Positions 42,849 through 51,519 are shown, numbered from the stretch's first letter. The stretch: DNA of 64,000 nucleotides from JAFECT01 sp035551675 (GCA_035551675.1 DASZMV010000040.1:248001-312000); one strand, 5' to 3'. Program-made: numbers and translations. The notes: generated from the sequence alone by a model not told the origin.

Positions 42849-44522
42849 TCAGGACGCGGGCGGCTTCACGAAGTGGAACTCGGTCCCCGCGCCGGCGTCG
42901 CCGCCGAGCGCCTTGTAGACGGTCGCCACCTCATCGGGCGAGACGCGCATCTTCCCTGAATCCCGGAACGCCTCGATGGCCGGCTGGGTCATGCGCACGT
43001 GGCGCAGGTCCTCGACGCCGGCGACAAAGGCCGCCTTGTCGAAACCGGCGTCCGCATTCGGCGCGTCGGGATTGAACACCGCCTTTTCCGCCAGCGCGCG
43101 AATCTCCTGCGGCGACTGTCGGTCGGTCACGCCGAGTTCGCCGTTGAGGGCGTCGACATAGATCAGGCCCATGACGTAGGAAGTCTTCCACTTCCAGTCG
43201 GCCTTGGAAAGGTCGATGGATGATTTCGGCGCCGTCGCCAGCCTCCCGATCGTCGCGTCGGTCAGCTCGGTCCTCGCCGCCTGCGCGTCGAGCGCGAGGT
43301 AGTCGCCGATGAAGGTCTGCAGCAGATCGCGCGTCGTCGCCGAGCCGGGCAGCGGCCACTCATTGGTCGACGCCACGAACGCAGCGTCGAGCTTGGGCCA
43401 CGCGGCGGCGGAGTTCATCCAGCCGTACATGTAGAGGCCGGAGTGTTCAAACACCGCGGTGGGCTTGTCGCCGTCCCAGATGCGCCAGATCAGGCCCTGC
43501 TTGATCCTGTCTACCGGCGTGTCGCGCTGGGGGTTGATCATCTCAGCCACGGTTTCGGGCTTGAGGATGCGATGACCGTCGAGCTCGCCGCCGTTCATAT
43601 AGGCGAGCAACAACCGGATGTGGTCCTGCGGTCGCAGCATCGCACCGCCGGCGGGGAAGCCTTCGATCTGCACCCGGGGCGTCGGGAAGAACTCGGGGCC
43701 GATGCGTGTGTAGCCCGCCGACAGCCGCGACCAGACGTCGGGGCGCACATGCGCCGCGTCCTGGATCGCGGGATACTGCGAATGCGCTTCGCTCAGCGGG
43801 TCGAGGATGTGCTTCTGCACATAGTCGGGCAGGCTGAGATGTTCCGGATTCGCACATTCGACGATCAGGCCCAGCGTCGCAGCGCCCAGGTTCGAGTACT
43901 GCCAGGTCGCGCCGACCTTCGTGCTCCAGATCGGCGTGCGCGTCTGTTCGTAGGGTCGCTGGTTCTTGCGCGCATACGCCTCGGCCAGGGCGACCGCGAG
44001 CGGACGCGGCGTTCCCGCCTGCGCCTCCCCGTCATCGCCGGCCGACAAGCCGGACTGATGCAGCATCAGATCGTGGATGGTCACCGGCCGGTCGCCGAGC
44101 GGGTTCTCGACCTTGAACGGCAGATATTTGTCGGCGCGGTCGTCGAGCGAGAGGACGCCCTGCTCCACCAGCTGCATGACCGCGGTCGCGGTGTAGGTCT
44201 TGGTCATCGACCCCGCCTTGAACACCGTCTCGGGCGTCACCGGCGCGTGGGTCTCGAGATTGGCGTAACCGAAGCCCGCCACCCAGATGACCTTGCCGTG
44301 GCGTGCCACCGCGACGCCGAGGCCCGGCTCGCCGCTGCGCTTCATGCCCGCCGCGATCACCGCCTTCATCGCCTGGATGAATGCGAGGTCGGAAGCATCG
44401 GTCGTCGAAATATGTTCGGTCGGAAGCGGCGGCGTCCAGGCCTGCGCGGAGGTCGAAAGGACGGCGGCGCACAGAAGGACGGCGCGCGCGACGACCCCGG
44501 CGAGAGTCGCATTCGGTTTCAT
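42849..44522 (-). CDS. Exported serine hydrolase, class C beta-lactamase fold
   Basis: This 557-residue protein has a signal peptide (VVARAVLLCAAVLSTSAQA). The serine acyl-enzyme site is SMTK (Ser105 to Lys108) and the second motif YSN is at 209-211 in ATWQYSNLGAATLG. The family includes D-aminopeptidases, esterases and AmpC. The C-terminal 150 residues beyond the catalytic domain carry no motif I recognise. It is the last gene of a four-gene operon (cupin-XRE regulator, YkvI-like transporter, M19 protein, this gene) and probably acts in the periplasm on D-residue peptides or esters; the substrate is inferred. Confidence 0.88.
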   Translation of the reverse strand: MKPNATLAGVVARAVLLCAAVLSTSAQAWTPPLPTEHISTTDASDLAFIQAMKAVIAAGMKRSGEPGLGVAVARHGKVIWVAGFGYANLETHAPVTPETVFKAGSMTKTYTATAVMQLVEQGVLSLDDRADKYLPFKVENPLGDRPVTIHDLMLHQSGLSAGDDGEAQAGTPRPLAVALAEAYARKNQRPYEQTRTPIWSTKVGATWQYSNLGAATLGLIVECANPEHLSLPDYVQKHILDPLSEAHSQYPAIQDAAHVRPDVWSRLSAGYTRIGPEFFPTPRVQIEGFPAGGAMLRPQDHIRLLLAYMNGGELDGHRILKPETVAEMINPQRDTPVDRIKQGLIWRIWDGDKPTAVFEHSGLYMYGWMNSAAAWPKLDAAFVASTNEWPLPGSATTRDLLQTFIGDYLALDAQAARTELTDATIGRLATAPKSSIDLSKADWKWKTSYVMGLIYVDALNGELGVTDRQSPQEIRALAEKAVFNPDAPNADAGFDKAAFVAGVEDLRHVRMTQPAIEAFRDSGKMRVSPDEVATVYKALGGDAGAGTEFHFVKPPAS

Positions 44523-44539
44523 GCGCTCGCCCCTTCGGC

Positions 44540-45631
44540 TCAGACGAACACCGCGCGATAGACGCGCAGCCAGTTCTGTCCCATGACCTTTGCGATGTCA
44601 CCCTGGGGCCAGCCGCGACGCCTCAGTTCCGCCGGCAGGTTCTGGAACTGCGACGGATCCTCGAAGCCCACCGCGTAACGCAGCGGATTTTGCGGGATCA
44701 CCATATCCGGCGGGAACACCATCGAGCGGCCTAGGCCGTCCGGCATGGACTTGCCGTACACGAAGTCCGGACCCACGCCCACGTGGTCGGCGCCCACCAG
44801 TCTGCGCACATAGTCGAATTCGTCGGCGAAACGCGACAGGGTGCAGCGCGGCAACGCCTTTCCCGCCGTCTTCGCGTTGCGCTGCATGAGGTCCTCGGAC
44901 GCGGTGATGCCCACCACGCCGCCGGTATCGGCGATGGCCCTGATCACGTCATCGGTGAGACAGCGCGGATTGGGGTTCAGCGCCATGACGTTGGCGTGGC
45001 TGCAGATCAGCGGTTTTTTAGCCCGCTTGGTCACGTCGAGCGCGGTGCGCCGGCCGGTGTGGCCGGCGGTATCGACCAGGATGCCCATCGACTCCATGGC
45101 GTCCTGCAGATAGCGGCCAGAGGCGGTGAGCGGGATGTCCGGTTCGAGGCAGCCGCCGCCGAATTGGTTCGAGAGATTGTAACAGAAGTTCAGGATGCGC
45201 AGCCCGCCCTTGTAATGCTCCTCGAGGTGGATGCTCGGCTTCGCCGACATGAAGCCCCAGTCGTTGCCGGGCGCGGCCGACGCGAAGGTGTCCGCCGACT
45301 GGTTGCCGAGGACGACGGCGAGCTGACCCTTCGCCTGGGCGTCGAGGACGTCTTCGTAGCGCCGCACGAGCCGGCGCGAACCGTCGCTGAAGAACCGCGT
45401 CTGCATCTCGGCATAGTCGGACAGGCTCTCGCCGCCCCAGCCGTTGATCATCACGCAGCCGACGCCGCCCTTGCGGTTCAGCTCGAAGAACTCGGCCGAC
45501 GGCATTGAGGCGTCGCTGCCGTTTACGGTGAGGGCGGGCAGACCGCCCGACGTGCTGCGCGCCGCGCCGTGCGCCACGCCCGCCGTCGCCAGAAGCGCCG
45601 TCGAGGCTGCGAGAAAAGACCGTCTACGCAT
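44540..45631 (-). CDS. Atypical exported M19 (renal) dipeptidase family protein
   Basis: This 363-residue protein has an export signal (MRRRSFLAASTALLATAGVA), possibly Tat-dependent. The M19 barrel is clear in MGILVDTAGHTGRRTALDVT, CSHANVMALNPNPRCLTDDV and VGADHVGVGPDF. Residues matching the second-metal histidines (His191, His212) and the catalytic Asp289 are kept. The N-terminal HxD is replaced (TVNGSDAS) and the bridging glutamate region reads VVLGNQSAD. It probably has a mononuclear site or an altered reaction. It overlaps the transporter gene by 8 bases and precedes the serine hydrolase by 17. Confidence 0.82.
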   Translation of the reverse strand: MRRRSFLAASTALLATAGVAHGAARSTSGGLPALTVNGSDASMPSAEFFELNRKGGVGCVMINGWGGESLSDYAEMQTRFFSDGSRRLVRRYEDVLDAQAKGQLAVVLGNQSADTFASAAPGNDWGFMSAKPSIHLEEHYKGGLRILNFCYNLSNQFGGGCLEPDIPLTASGRYLQDAMESMGILVDTAGHTGRRTALDVTKRAKKPLICSHANVMALNPNPRCLTDDVIRAIADTGGVVGITASEDLMQRNAKTAGKALPRCTLSRFADEFDYVRRLVGADHVGVGPDFVYGKSMPDGLGRSMVFPPDMVIPQNPLRYAVGFEDPSQFQNLPAELRRRGWPQGDIAKVMGQNWLRVYRAVFV

Positions 45632-46736
45632 CCGCTTCCTCCAGGACGGCCGTGCGCCGCCGCGTGATGAGCCACAGTCCGCGCGTCAGCATGGGGACCG
45701 CCACGAGTCCCAGGAACACCCAGGTCGAATAGCCGTAACCCTTGGCCACCAGATCGACGATCCCGATCGTGGTCGCGAGGTAGATCGAACAGACGAGAAG
45801 CCCGAGCGCGATCGCGGCGCGCGCCCACTTGGGCATGATTGCGCCGCGCGCGGTCATCATGTCGGCGATCCGCTCGTTGAAACCATGGATCAGCGCCGAA
45901 CCCGCCTCCACCAGGGTGCCGAAGATCACCACCTGGAACACGATGCGGAAAACCGGTGAGCCGAGCTGGGCGATCATGAAGAGGATCGGCACCGGCTCAC
46001 GGTTCACCTCGGGGTAGCGAGCGACCATCACCAGGAAGAACAGCGCCGCCGGAATCATCGCGACCGGTCCGGCGATCAGGCCCGACACGATGGCGTCGCG
46101 CGGCCGCGTGAAATGCCGCGCGCAATAGACGACCGTCGGCACGATCGCGAGACTGTAGCCGGCATAGATCAGTCCCGAAGTCAGGGCGCCGGACGTCGGC
46201 GTTGTAGCCTGCCAGCGCACCGCGATGTCGTGCCCGAGCGTTTTCGCGGACCAGACGAAGAAGACGATGAAGGCGCCGTAGAGCACGACGGTCCAGCCGG
46301 TGAAGAAACGCTCGACCGCCTTGGTCCCGAAGAACACGACGGTCGCGACAAGCACCGTCAGCACGCCGGCCCCGACGATCGGCGGCGCGCCGAACTGTTT
46401 GGACGCGATCTCGCCCGCCGCCGCGCCCAGGACCGAGAGCACCAGGATCAACAGCGCCAGGAACGCCGCCTCGTAGGCGATCCACGCCGGCCCGAGTAAT
46501 CGTTGCATCAGCGCGCGGTAGTCGTAGAGCGAGAACCGCCTCGCGACTTCGAACGTCACCGCCAGGATCAGACTGAAGATCGCCGCCGCCACGATCATGC
46601 CGAGGAAGCCGGTGACCGGTCCCTTGCTCAGAAAGAACTCGACCAGCTCCCGGCCGGTGGCGTAGCCGCCGCCGATCAACGCCGACTTGAAGACGAAGCC
46701 GGCGAGCAGATAGCGCTGAAAGGGGTTGCTCTTCAC
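45624..46736 (-). CDS. YkvI-family membrane transporter
   Basis: This 370-residue inner-membrane protein has about ten helices. Its start, FVFKSALIGGGYATGRELVE, and the GRELVEFFLSKGPVTGFLGM segment match the YkvI family, an APC-like group related to amino-acid/sodium symporters of unassigned substrate. It would be the uptake arm of the operon with the periplasmic M19 and serine hydrolase proteins. The GTG at 46736 follows the regulator stop by 4 bases, and its own stop overlaps the M19 gene by 8 bases. An amino-acid or dipeptide substrate is inferred from context. Confidence 0.8.
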   Translation of the reverse strand: MKSNPFQRYLLAGFVFKSALIGGGYATGRELVEFFLSKGPVTGFLGMIVAAAIFSLILAVTFEVARRFSLYDYRALMQRLLGPAWIAYEAAFLALLILVLSVLGAAAGEIASKQFGAPPIVGAGVLTVLVATVVFFGTKAVERFFTGWTVVLYGAFIVFFVWSAKTLGHDIAVRWQATTPTSGALTSGLIYAGYSLAIVPTVVYCARHFTRPRDAIVSGLIAGPVAMIPAALFFLVMVARYPEVNREPVPILFMIAQLGSPVFRIVFQVVIFGTLVEAGSALIHGFNERIADMMTARGAIMPKWARAAIALGLLVCSIYLATTIGIVDLVAKGYGYSTWVFLGLVAVPMLTRGLWLITRRRTAVLEEADA

Positions 46737-46740
46737 CGGG

Positions 46741-47448
46741 TCACCCGCGCGCGGCCTTGCGGCGAGTCGGACGCTGCGCCGGCTGTTGCTTGCGCGCCGC
46801 GTTCTTCTGCCCTTCAGCGTTCGCCCTGAGATCGAACGCCGCCGGGGGAACCGCGTCCGCCTGCAGGTGCTGACCCGGACCCGCGGAGACCGACAGTATC
46901 CGGCAAGGACCAGGCGCCGCGGCGATGTAGGCGTGGCCCATGCTGCTGTCGAAGAAGACCGAATCGCCGGTTTTCAATCGAAGCGGCGCATAGGCGTCGG
47001 TGTGCAACTCGACAGCGCCTTGCAGGACGTAGGCGAACTCCTCGCCCGGATGGCGGATCAGGTCGCCGAATTCTTCGCGCGAGCGGGCGAGCACGTCGGC
47101 GACTATCGGGATGAAACTCTTATTCAGCAGATCGGTCGCGTGATAGATGTGCCGGTAGTTCGGCGTGTCGATCACCGAACCTTCGTCCGCGCGCGTGGCG
47201 CTCCGGCGCCCGGGACTGGAGACGGCCTCGACCAGCGATTTCGGTTCGAGAAAGCGCGCGATGTCGATCCCGAGTCCCACGCTCAGCCGCGTGAGCTTGT
47301 CGAAGTTCAGCGACACGCGCCCGTTCTCGATCTTCGACAGGGTGGAGATGGTGAGGCCGGTCCGCTCGGCCACGTCCGCCAGGGTCCAGTCCATCTTCTC
47401 GCGCAAGGCCTTCAGCGCCGCGCCCGGATCCGCCATCGCCTGATTCAT
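46741..47448 (-). CDS. XRE-family transcriptional regulator with C-terminal cupin
   Basis: This 235-residue regulator has an HTH_3 domain at residues 10-65 (ALREKMDWTLADVAERTGLT, then ISTLSKIENGRVSLN) and a cupin sensor domain (HPGEEFAYVLQGAVELHTDA, LKTGDSVFFDSSMGHAYIAA). Such regulators commonly control amino-acid or amine catabolism and sense the substrate through the cupin. The ATG at 47448 has GGAG six bases upstream; longer starts at 47493 and 47502 would run into the operator-like palindrome at 47492-47505. The Lys/Arg-rich tail is low complexity. It heads the leftward operon and is divergent from ridA. Confidence 0.9.
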   Translation of the reverse strand: MNQAMADPGAALKALREKMDWTLADVAERTGLTISTLSKIENGRVSLNFDKLTRLSVGLGIDIARFLEPKSLVEAVSSPGRRSATRADEGSVIDTPNYRHIYHATDLLNKSFIPIVADVLARSREEFGDLIRHPGEEFAYVLQGAVELHTDAYAPLRLKTGDSVFFDSSMGHAYIAAAPGPCRILSVSAGPGQHLQADAVPPAAFDLRANAEGQKNAARKQQPAQRPTRRKAARG

Positions 47449-47491
47449 CGACCACTCCGAAGGCGCTCCAGCCGGTCCGAAGCGCCGCGAC

Positions 47492-47505
47492 ATTTTGTCC
47501 AAAAT
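47492..47505. promoter_or_regulatory. AT-rich palindrome, candidate operator of the cupin-XRE regulator
   Basis: ATTTTG-TC-CAAAAT is a perfect 6-base inverted repeat with a 2-base centre, in the divergent gap between the regulator and ridA. The surrounding AT-rich stretch (to about 47530) stands out from the GC-rich background. Its size fits an XRE dimer operator that could govern both operons. Confidence 0.6.
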
Positions 47506-47566
47506 AGAAAATACTTGCTATCATCGCAAAAAGCCATAGCCTTCCGCAATCGGGCAAGGGGAGCCT

Positions 47567-47947
47567 ATGACTACGGACGCTGCGCTCGAGCGCGAAGCCC
47601 AGACCGCGAAGACGGCGCATTATTCGAGCGCCGTGGAGGCCAACGGCCTCGTGTTCACGGCGGGCCAACTGGCGCTCGATGGGGAGAGCCGAATCGTCGG
47701 CGAAGGCATCGAGGCCCAGACGCGCCGGACGCTAGAGAACCTGACCGCGGTGCTGCACGAGCGCGAGCTGGCCCTGCGGGACGTAATCAAGGTGACGGTC
47801 TGGCTGCGCCAGGCCTGCGACTTCCACGGCTTCAACCGGGTCTATGGCGAGATGTTCGGCGATAACCGGCCGGCGCGCACCACGGTCGTCGCCGAGCTGG
47901 TCCTGCCCACGGCGCTGATCGAACTCGAAGCCGTGGCCGCGCGGTAG
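47567..47947 (+). CDS. RidA family enamine/imine deaminase
   Basis: This 126-residue protein is a RidA-type hydrolase: HYSSAVEANGLVFTAGQLAL, AQTRRTLENLTAVLHERELA, RPARTTVVAELVLPTALIEL with the substrate-binding Arg, and LIELEAVA with the catalytic Glu. Both active-site residues of RidA are therefore present, unlike the Rid protein at 15337. RidA clears 2-aminoacrylate and other enamines released during amino-acid breakdown. It begins the rightward operon, 9 bases before the second serine hydrolase. Confidence 0.9.
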   Translation: MTTDAALEREAQTAKTAHYSSAVEANGLVFTAGQLALDGESRIVGEGIEAQTRRTLENLTAVLHERELALRDVIKVTVWLRQACDFHGFNRVYGEMFGDNRPARTTVVAELVLPTALIELEAVAAR

Positions 47948-47956
47948 GGGAACGCC

Positions 47957-49909
47957 ATGAAACGACCGCTCCGCACAGCCACCGCGCTCATCGGTCTCGT
48001 CATCGGGTTGGGAGCCGTCAATGGCGCCGCAGCCGGACCGGCGCCCGCCTCCATACCGGCGCCAATGCAGGCTCGTGTCGAAGCGGCGACGGACGCCGCC
48101 TGGGCGAAGATTGTCGCGGCGCACGAAGCTATTCCCGGCGCGGTCGTCACCGTCGTCGGTCCCGACGGGCTCGTGTTCACCAAGGGCTACGGCGTCCGCG
48201 ATATCCGCACCCAGGCGCCGGTCGATCCGAACCGCACCCTGTTTCAGGTGGGATCGGTGACCAAGCTGTTCACCGCTGTCCTGGCGCTGCAGGCGATCGA
48301 CGCCGGACGCCTGAACGCCGACGCCGATCTGCGCGGCCGCTACGCCGACCTGAAGATCACCGACCGCCTCAAGGCGCCGGTCACCGTGCGGCAACTGCTC
48401 GCTCACCAGGGCGGCTTCGACGGCGACCTCGGCGGCGTGATGACCGAAAAGCGGGACGAGGCGCTCGCCTTCGAACCGATGCGCATGAAGCGCCACCTGC
48501 GGCGCGTGCGGGTTCCGGGTGTTATCCCGGCCTACGATAACACCGGCGTCGGCCTGCTCGGCGAGGTTTCCGCGCGCGCCTTCGGTCTCAGCTACCACGA
48601 CGCCATGCAGAAGCAGGTGCTGGGACCGATTGGCATGGACGGCTCTTCGATCGGTCTGCCCGCCGATCGCGAGGCCGACGCCGCGGCGTGCCATCGCGTC
48701 GAGGCCGACGGGAAGATCACCGTCTGCGCCCACAGCTACATGCATCCGGGTTTCCAGGGCGCGGGCGCCCTGGCGACGACCGGCGCCGACATGGCGAAGT
48801 ATCTGCAGATGATGCTCGACGGCGGCCGCGGACCGAAGGGCCAGATCCTGTCGCCCAAGGCCTTCGCCGACTACACCAACATGGACCTGAACCGCTTTGC
48901 GCCGGGCGTTAACGGCATGGGCGAACTGCTGGAGGAGATGACGCTCGCGGATCGCCCCGTCCTCTTCCATACCGGCGGCTACGACGGCTTCTCGTCGGGC
49001 GTCTATGTCATGCCCCGGACGCACTGGGCGATCTTCGTCAGCGTCGAACAGTATCCCGGGCTGCCCCGCTACCAGAACCTCGACTTCATCGTCGACACGC
49101 TGAAGCGCAAGCCTGCCCTCGACAAGAGCGACGGCTACAAGGCGGTCAACGACATCGCCTCGGCGGTCGCAGAGCTGACGCCGTCCGCACCGCCCCAGAC
49201 GTTCAGCCTTCCGTCCACGCCATTACTTCCACCCGCGAAGGTCGCCGGGTTCTACGACGCGGCGCGCGCGCAATCGCCGTCCTTCTTCGACGATCTGGTC
49301 GCCGGACCGCTGTTCGGCTCGACCGTGGTCGCGCAAGGTCCGAAGGCGATCCTCGTCAACGGCCAGCCGCTCGACTGGCTCGGCGGCGCCAGCTATCGCG
49401 CGCGCAAGACCGGCAAGATCGTGGCGTTCAAGCCGACCTCGCTCGGCCTCGCCTTCTCGTCCGACAGTTCCGGCGCCTTCATCAAGGTCTCGGGCTGGCG
49501 CTCGCCGGCGTCGGCGGCGCTGTTCGTGCTGGCGCTGATCGTGTTCCTGGTCCTGGCGATCCTCGCCGCCGCCTGCGCCCGCAAGGCGTCACGCAAGACG
49601 GCGCTCATCTATCTCGGCGTCGCCGCCTGCGCGCTCATCGACGTCTGGCTGGAGCTGCAGGTCTATCCGCAGATCTGGTACGGCGGCGCCGCGACCGCGC
49701 CCATCTTCCTCTGGCGCGTCCTGTTCCAACTTGCGCTGATCGCCGGCCTCTACGCGCTCTGGAGATCCGGCCGCGCGTTGTTCAACCGCACCGGCGAACG
49801 GCCGGGTTGGCTGAGCGCTACAGCGCTCGTATTCGCCTCCCTTGGCTTTATCGCCTTCCTGATCGAAGCGGCGGGCTGGGGCCTTGTCGGCCGCATCGCC
49901 GCCTTCTGA
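47957..49909 (+). CDS. Membrane-anchored serine hydrolase, beta-lactamase fold
   Basis: This 650-residue protein has a signal peptide (TATALIGLVIGLGAVNGAAA), the acyl-enzyme motif SVTK (Ser100 to Lys103), the YDN motif at 193-195, and HTGGYDGFSSG near residue 340 as the third box. After the catalytic domain come about four hydrophobic helices (LFVLALIVFLVLAILAAACA, LIYLGVAACALIDVWLEL, RVLFQLALIAGLYALW, VFASLGFIAFLIEAAGWGLV). It matches the penicillin-binding-like serine hydrolases (D-aminopeptidase/esterase). GGGGAA before the ATG is a fair ribosome binding site. It lies between ridA and the second M19 gene. Confidence 0.88.
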   Translation: MKRPLRTATALIGLVIGLGAVNGAAAGPAPASIPAPMQARVEAATDAAWAKIVAAHEAIPGAVVTVVGPDGLVFTKGYGVRDIRTQAPVDPNRTLFQVGSVTKLFTAVLALQAIDAGRLNADADLRGRYADLKITDRLKAPVTVRQLLAHQGGFDGDLGGVMTEKRDEALAFEPMRMKRHLRRVRVPGVIPAYDNTGVGLLGEVSARAFGLSYHDAMQKQVLGPIGMDGSSIGLPADREADAAACHRVEADGKITVCAHSYMHPGFQGAGALATTGADMAKYLQMMLDGGRGPKGQILSPKAFADYTNMDLNRFAPGVNGMGELLEEMTLADRPVLFHTGGYDGFSSGVYVMPRTHWAIFVSVEQYPGLPRYQNLDFIVDTLKRKPALDKSDGYKAVNDIASAVAELTPSAPPQTFSLPSTPLLPPAKVAGFYDAARAQSPSFFDDLVAGPLFGSTVVAQGPKAILVNGQPLDWLGGASYRARKTGKIVAFKPTSLGLAFSSDSSGAFIKVSGWRSPASAALFVLALIVFLVLAILAAACARKASRKTALIYLGVAACALIDVWLELQVYPQIWYGGAATAPIFLWRVLFQLALIAGLYALWRSGRALFNRTGERPGWLSATALVFASLGFIAFLIEAAGWGLVGRIAAF

Positions 49910-49926
49910 TCCGAAAGATTTTCCAG

Positions 49927-50946
49927 ATGACTGTATCCGTTTCCACCCGACGCCTGCTCGACAGCGCGACCATCGTCGACCTGCTGGTTCCCGACGTGCC
50001 TGCGCCGATTCTGCCGGGCGTCGGACGACTGTTCGAGGAGCACGTCGCGCGCTTCGAGCGATCGGGCGTGACCTTCGCCTCGTTCACGGTCGGCCTCGAC
50101 CACCTCGCTTCCGTCGAGGGCCAGATCAAGGGGTTGGGCGCCGTGCGGCGTTGGTTCCTCACGCGCCCGGAGCGTTTCGTTCTGGTGCGCACGGTCGCCG
50201 ACATCGCCGAGGCGAAGCGAAGCGGCAGGCTCGCGGTGAATTTCCATTTCCAGGGCACCAACGCCCTGATGGGCGACCTGAACCTGGTCGAAGTCTACCG
50301 CATGCTCGGCGTCGGTCACATGCTGATGGCCTACAACGAGAAGAATCTGGTCGGCGACGGCTGCCACGAACGCACCGATTGCGGCCTGAGCGCGTTCGGC
50401 ATCCGCCTCGTGGAAGAGATGAACCGCGTCGGCGTCGCGGTCGACGTTTCCCACACCGGCTACCGCACCAGCATGGACGTATTCGAGGTCGCCAAGGCGC
50501 CGGTGATCTTCTCGCACGCCAACCCGCGCGGCCTCTACGCACACGAGCGCAATGTCCGCGACGATCAGATCCAGGCCTGCGCCAAGACTGGAGGCGTCAT
50601 CGGCGTAACCGGTGTCGGCTTGTTCATGAGCAAGGACGGCCTCGACATCTCGACCGAAATGCTCGTGCGCCAGATCGACTACATCGCCGAACTCGTGGGC
50701 GCGAAACACATCGGCTTCGGCCTCGACCACATCGAAGACGTGGCGCACCTGATCGCGCTGATCGACGCCAATGCGGGGCGCTATCCGGAATCGGGCGGCT
50801 ACAACGCTCCGAAACTGCTGTTCGCCTCGCCCGAGATTATTCCCGACATCGCGGAGAAGTTGCTGGCGAAGAACTGGACCGAGGCGGACGTGCGCGGCGT
50901 GCTGGGCGAAAACTGGCTGCGCGTGCTCGGTCAGGTCTGGGGCTAG
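49927..50946 (+). CDS. Atypical cytoplasmic M19 dipeptidase family protein
   Basis: This 339-residue protein lacks a signal peptide. The M19 core includes VEEMNRVGVAVDVSHTGYRT, FSHANPRGLYAHERNVRDDQ and AKHIGFGLDHIEDV, supplying His176, His197 and Asp267. The N-terminal HxD pair is absent (IVDLLVPDVP) and the bridging Glu is replaced by Gln109 in FHFQGTNAL. The loss matches that in the exported M19 protein of the opposite operon. The ATG at 49927 is 17 bases after the serine hydrolase stop. It is the last gene of the ridA operon and ends at an intergenic hairpin element. Confidence 0.83.
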   Translation: MTVSVSTRRLLDSATIVDLLVPDVPAPILPGVGRLFEEHVARFERSGVTFASFTVGLDHLASVEGQIKGLGAVRRWFLTRPERFVLVRTVADIAEAKRSGRLAVNFHFQGTNALMGDLNLVEVYRMLGVGHMLMAYNEKNLVGDGCHERTDCGLSAFGIRLVEEMNRVGVAVDVSHTGYRTSMDVFEVAKAPVIFSHANPRGLYAHERNVRDDQIQACAKTGGVIGVTGVGLFMSKDGLDISTEMLVRQIDYIAELVGAKHIGFGLDHIEDVAHLIALIDANAGRYPESGGYNAPKLLFASPEIIPDIAEKLLAKNWTEADVRGVLGENWLRVLGQVWG

Positions 50947-51048
50947 AGCGGTTTCCGGCGAAGTGGAAACCGGTTCGCCGTCAGAAACCGCGACAAAGCA
51001 ACAATCTAGGGCGCCGCTCTGTTTCAATCAGAGCGAACAGCGCCCTAG
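50947..51048. repeat. Alphaproteobacterial intergenic hairpin element
   Basis: The first hairpin pairs CGGTTTCC (50949-50956) with GGAAACCG (50965-50972). The second pairs CTAGGGCGC (51006-51014) with GCGCCCTAG (51040-51048), enclosing CGCTCTG / CAGAGCG (51015-51021, 51029-51035) around TTTCAAT. The layout strongly resembles the dispersed intergenic palindromes seen in many Alphaproteobacteria. It separates two convergent genes, supplies the DoxX stop codon at 51045-51047, and may terminate transcription from both sides. Only one copy is seen in this window. Confidence 0.75.
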
Positions 51049-51434
51049 GACGCGGAACGCAGGCGCAGGCCGCCCCAGACCAGGGCGGCCAGGTAGACGC
51101 CCAGGATCAGATGCGCGGAGACCGGCTCGGCCGATGCGACGCGGCTGACGAGTGAGCCTGCGAACAGGAGCGTGATCGCGAGTGCTCCAAGGTTGGCGGT
51201 GCGCGGAATAAGATAGAGCGCGACACAGACGAGTTCCGCGACGCCGATCGGCTGGGCAAGGAAGTCGGGAACCCCGACCGGCGCCGCGCCCGGCGGCACG
51301 CCGAACAGATCGGTGAGCTTCATCGCTGCGTCGAAGCTGAGAAACCCGACAGCGAGCCCGCTCAACACCCGCCCGACATAGAGCGCCGCCTTTCGGGGGA
51401 AACCGCTTTCGGAGGTCACGGTCAGGACAGTCAT
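51045..51434 (-). CDS. DoxX-like membrane protein
   Basis: This 129-residue protein has four hydrophobic helices (VLSGLAVGFLSFDAAMKL, GVAELVCVALYLIP, LGALAITLLFAGSLVS, LILGVYLAALVWGGLRL), with the DoxX pattern KLTDLFGVP and VAELVCVALYLIPRTANLGA. Its function is unknown. The ATG at 51434 has GGAG six bases upstream and is preferred to the longer TTG start. It lies 85 bases after the ECF sigma gene on the same strand; DoxX genes are a frequent partner of that sigma group. Confidence 0.83.
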   Translation of the reverse strand: MTVLTVTSESGFPRKAALYVGRVLSGLAVGFLSFDAAMKLTDLFGVPPGAAPVGVPDFLAQPIGVAELVCVALYLIPRTANLGALAITLLFAGSLVSRVASAEPVSAHLILGVYLAALVWGGLRLRSAS

Positions 51435-51519
51435 GGCTCGCTCCGTCAAATCGTCGGCGCCCCAGCGGCGTCATACAAAGGACGGATGGGCGAGCGGCGG
51501 ACAGACAGGGTGGCGAAAA

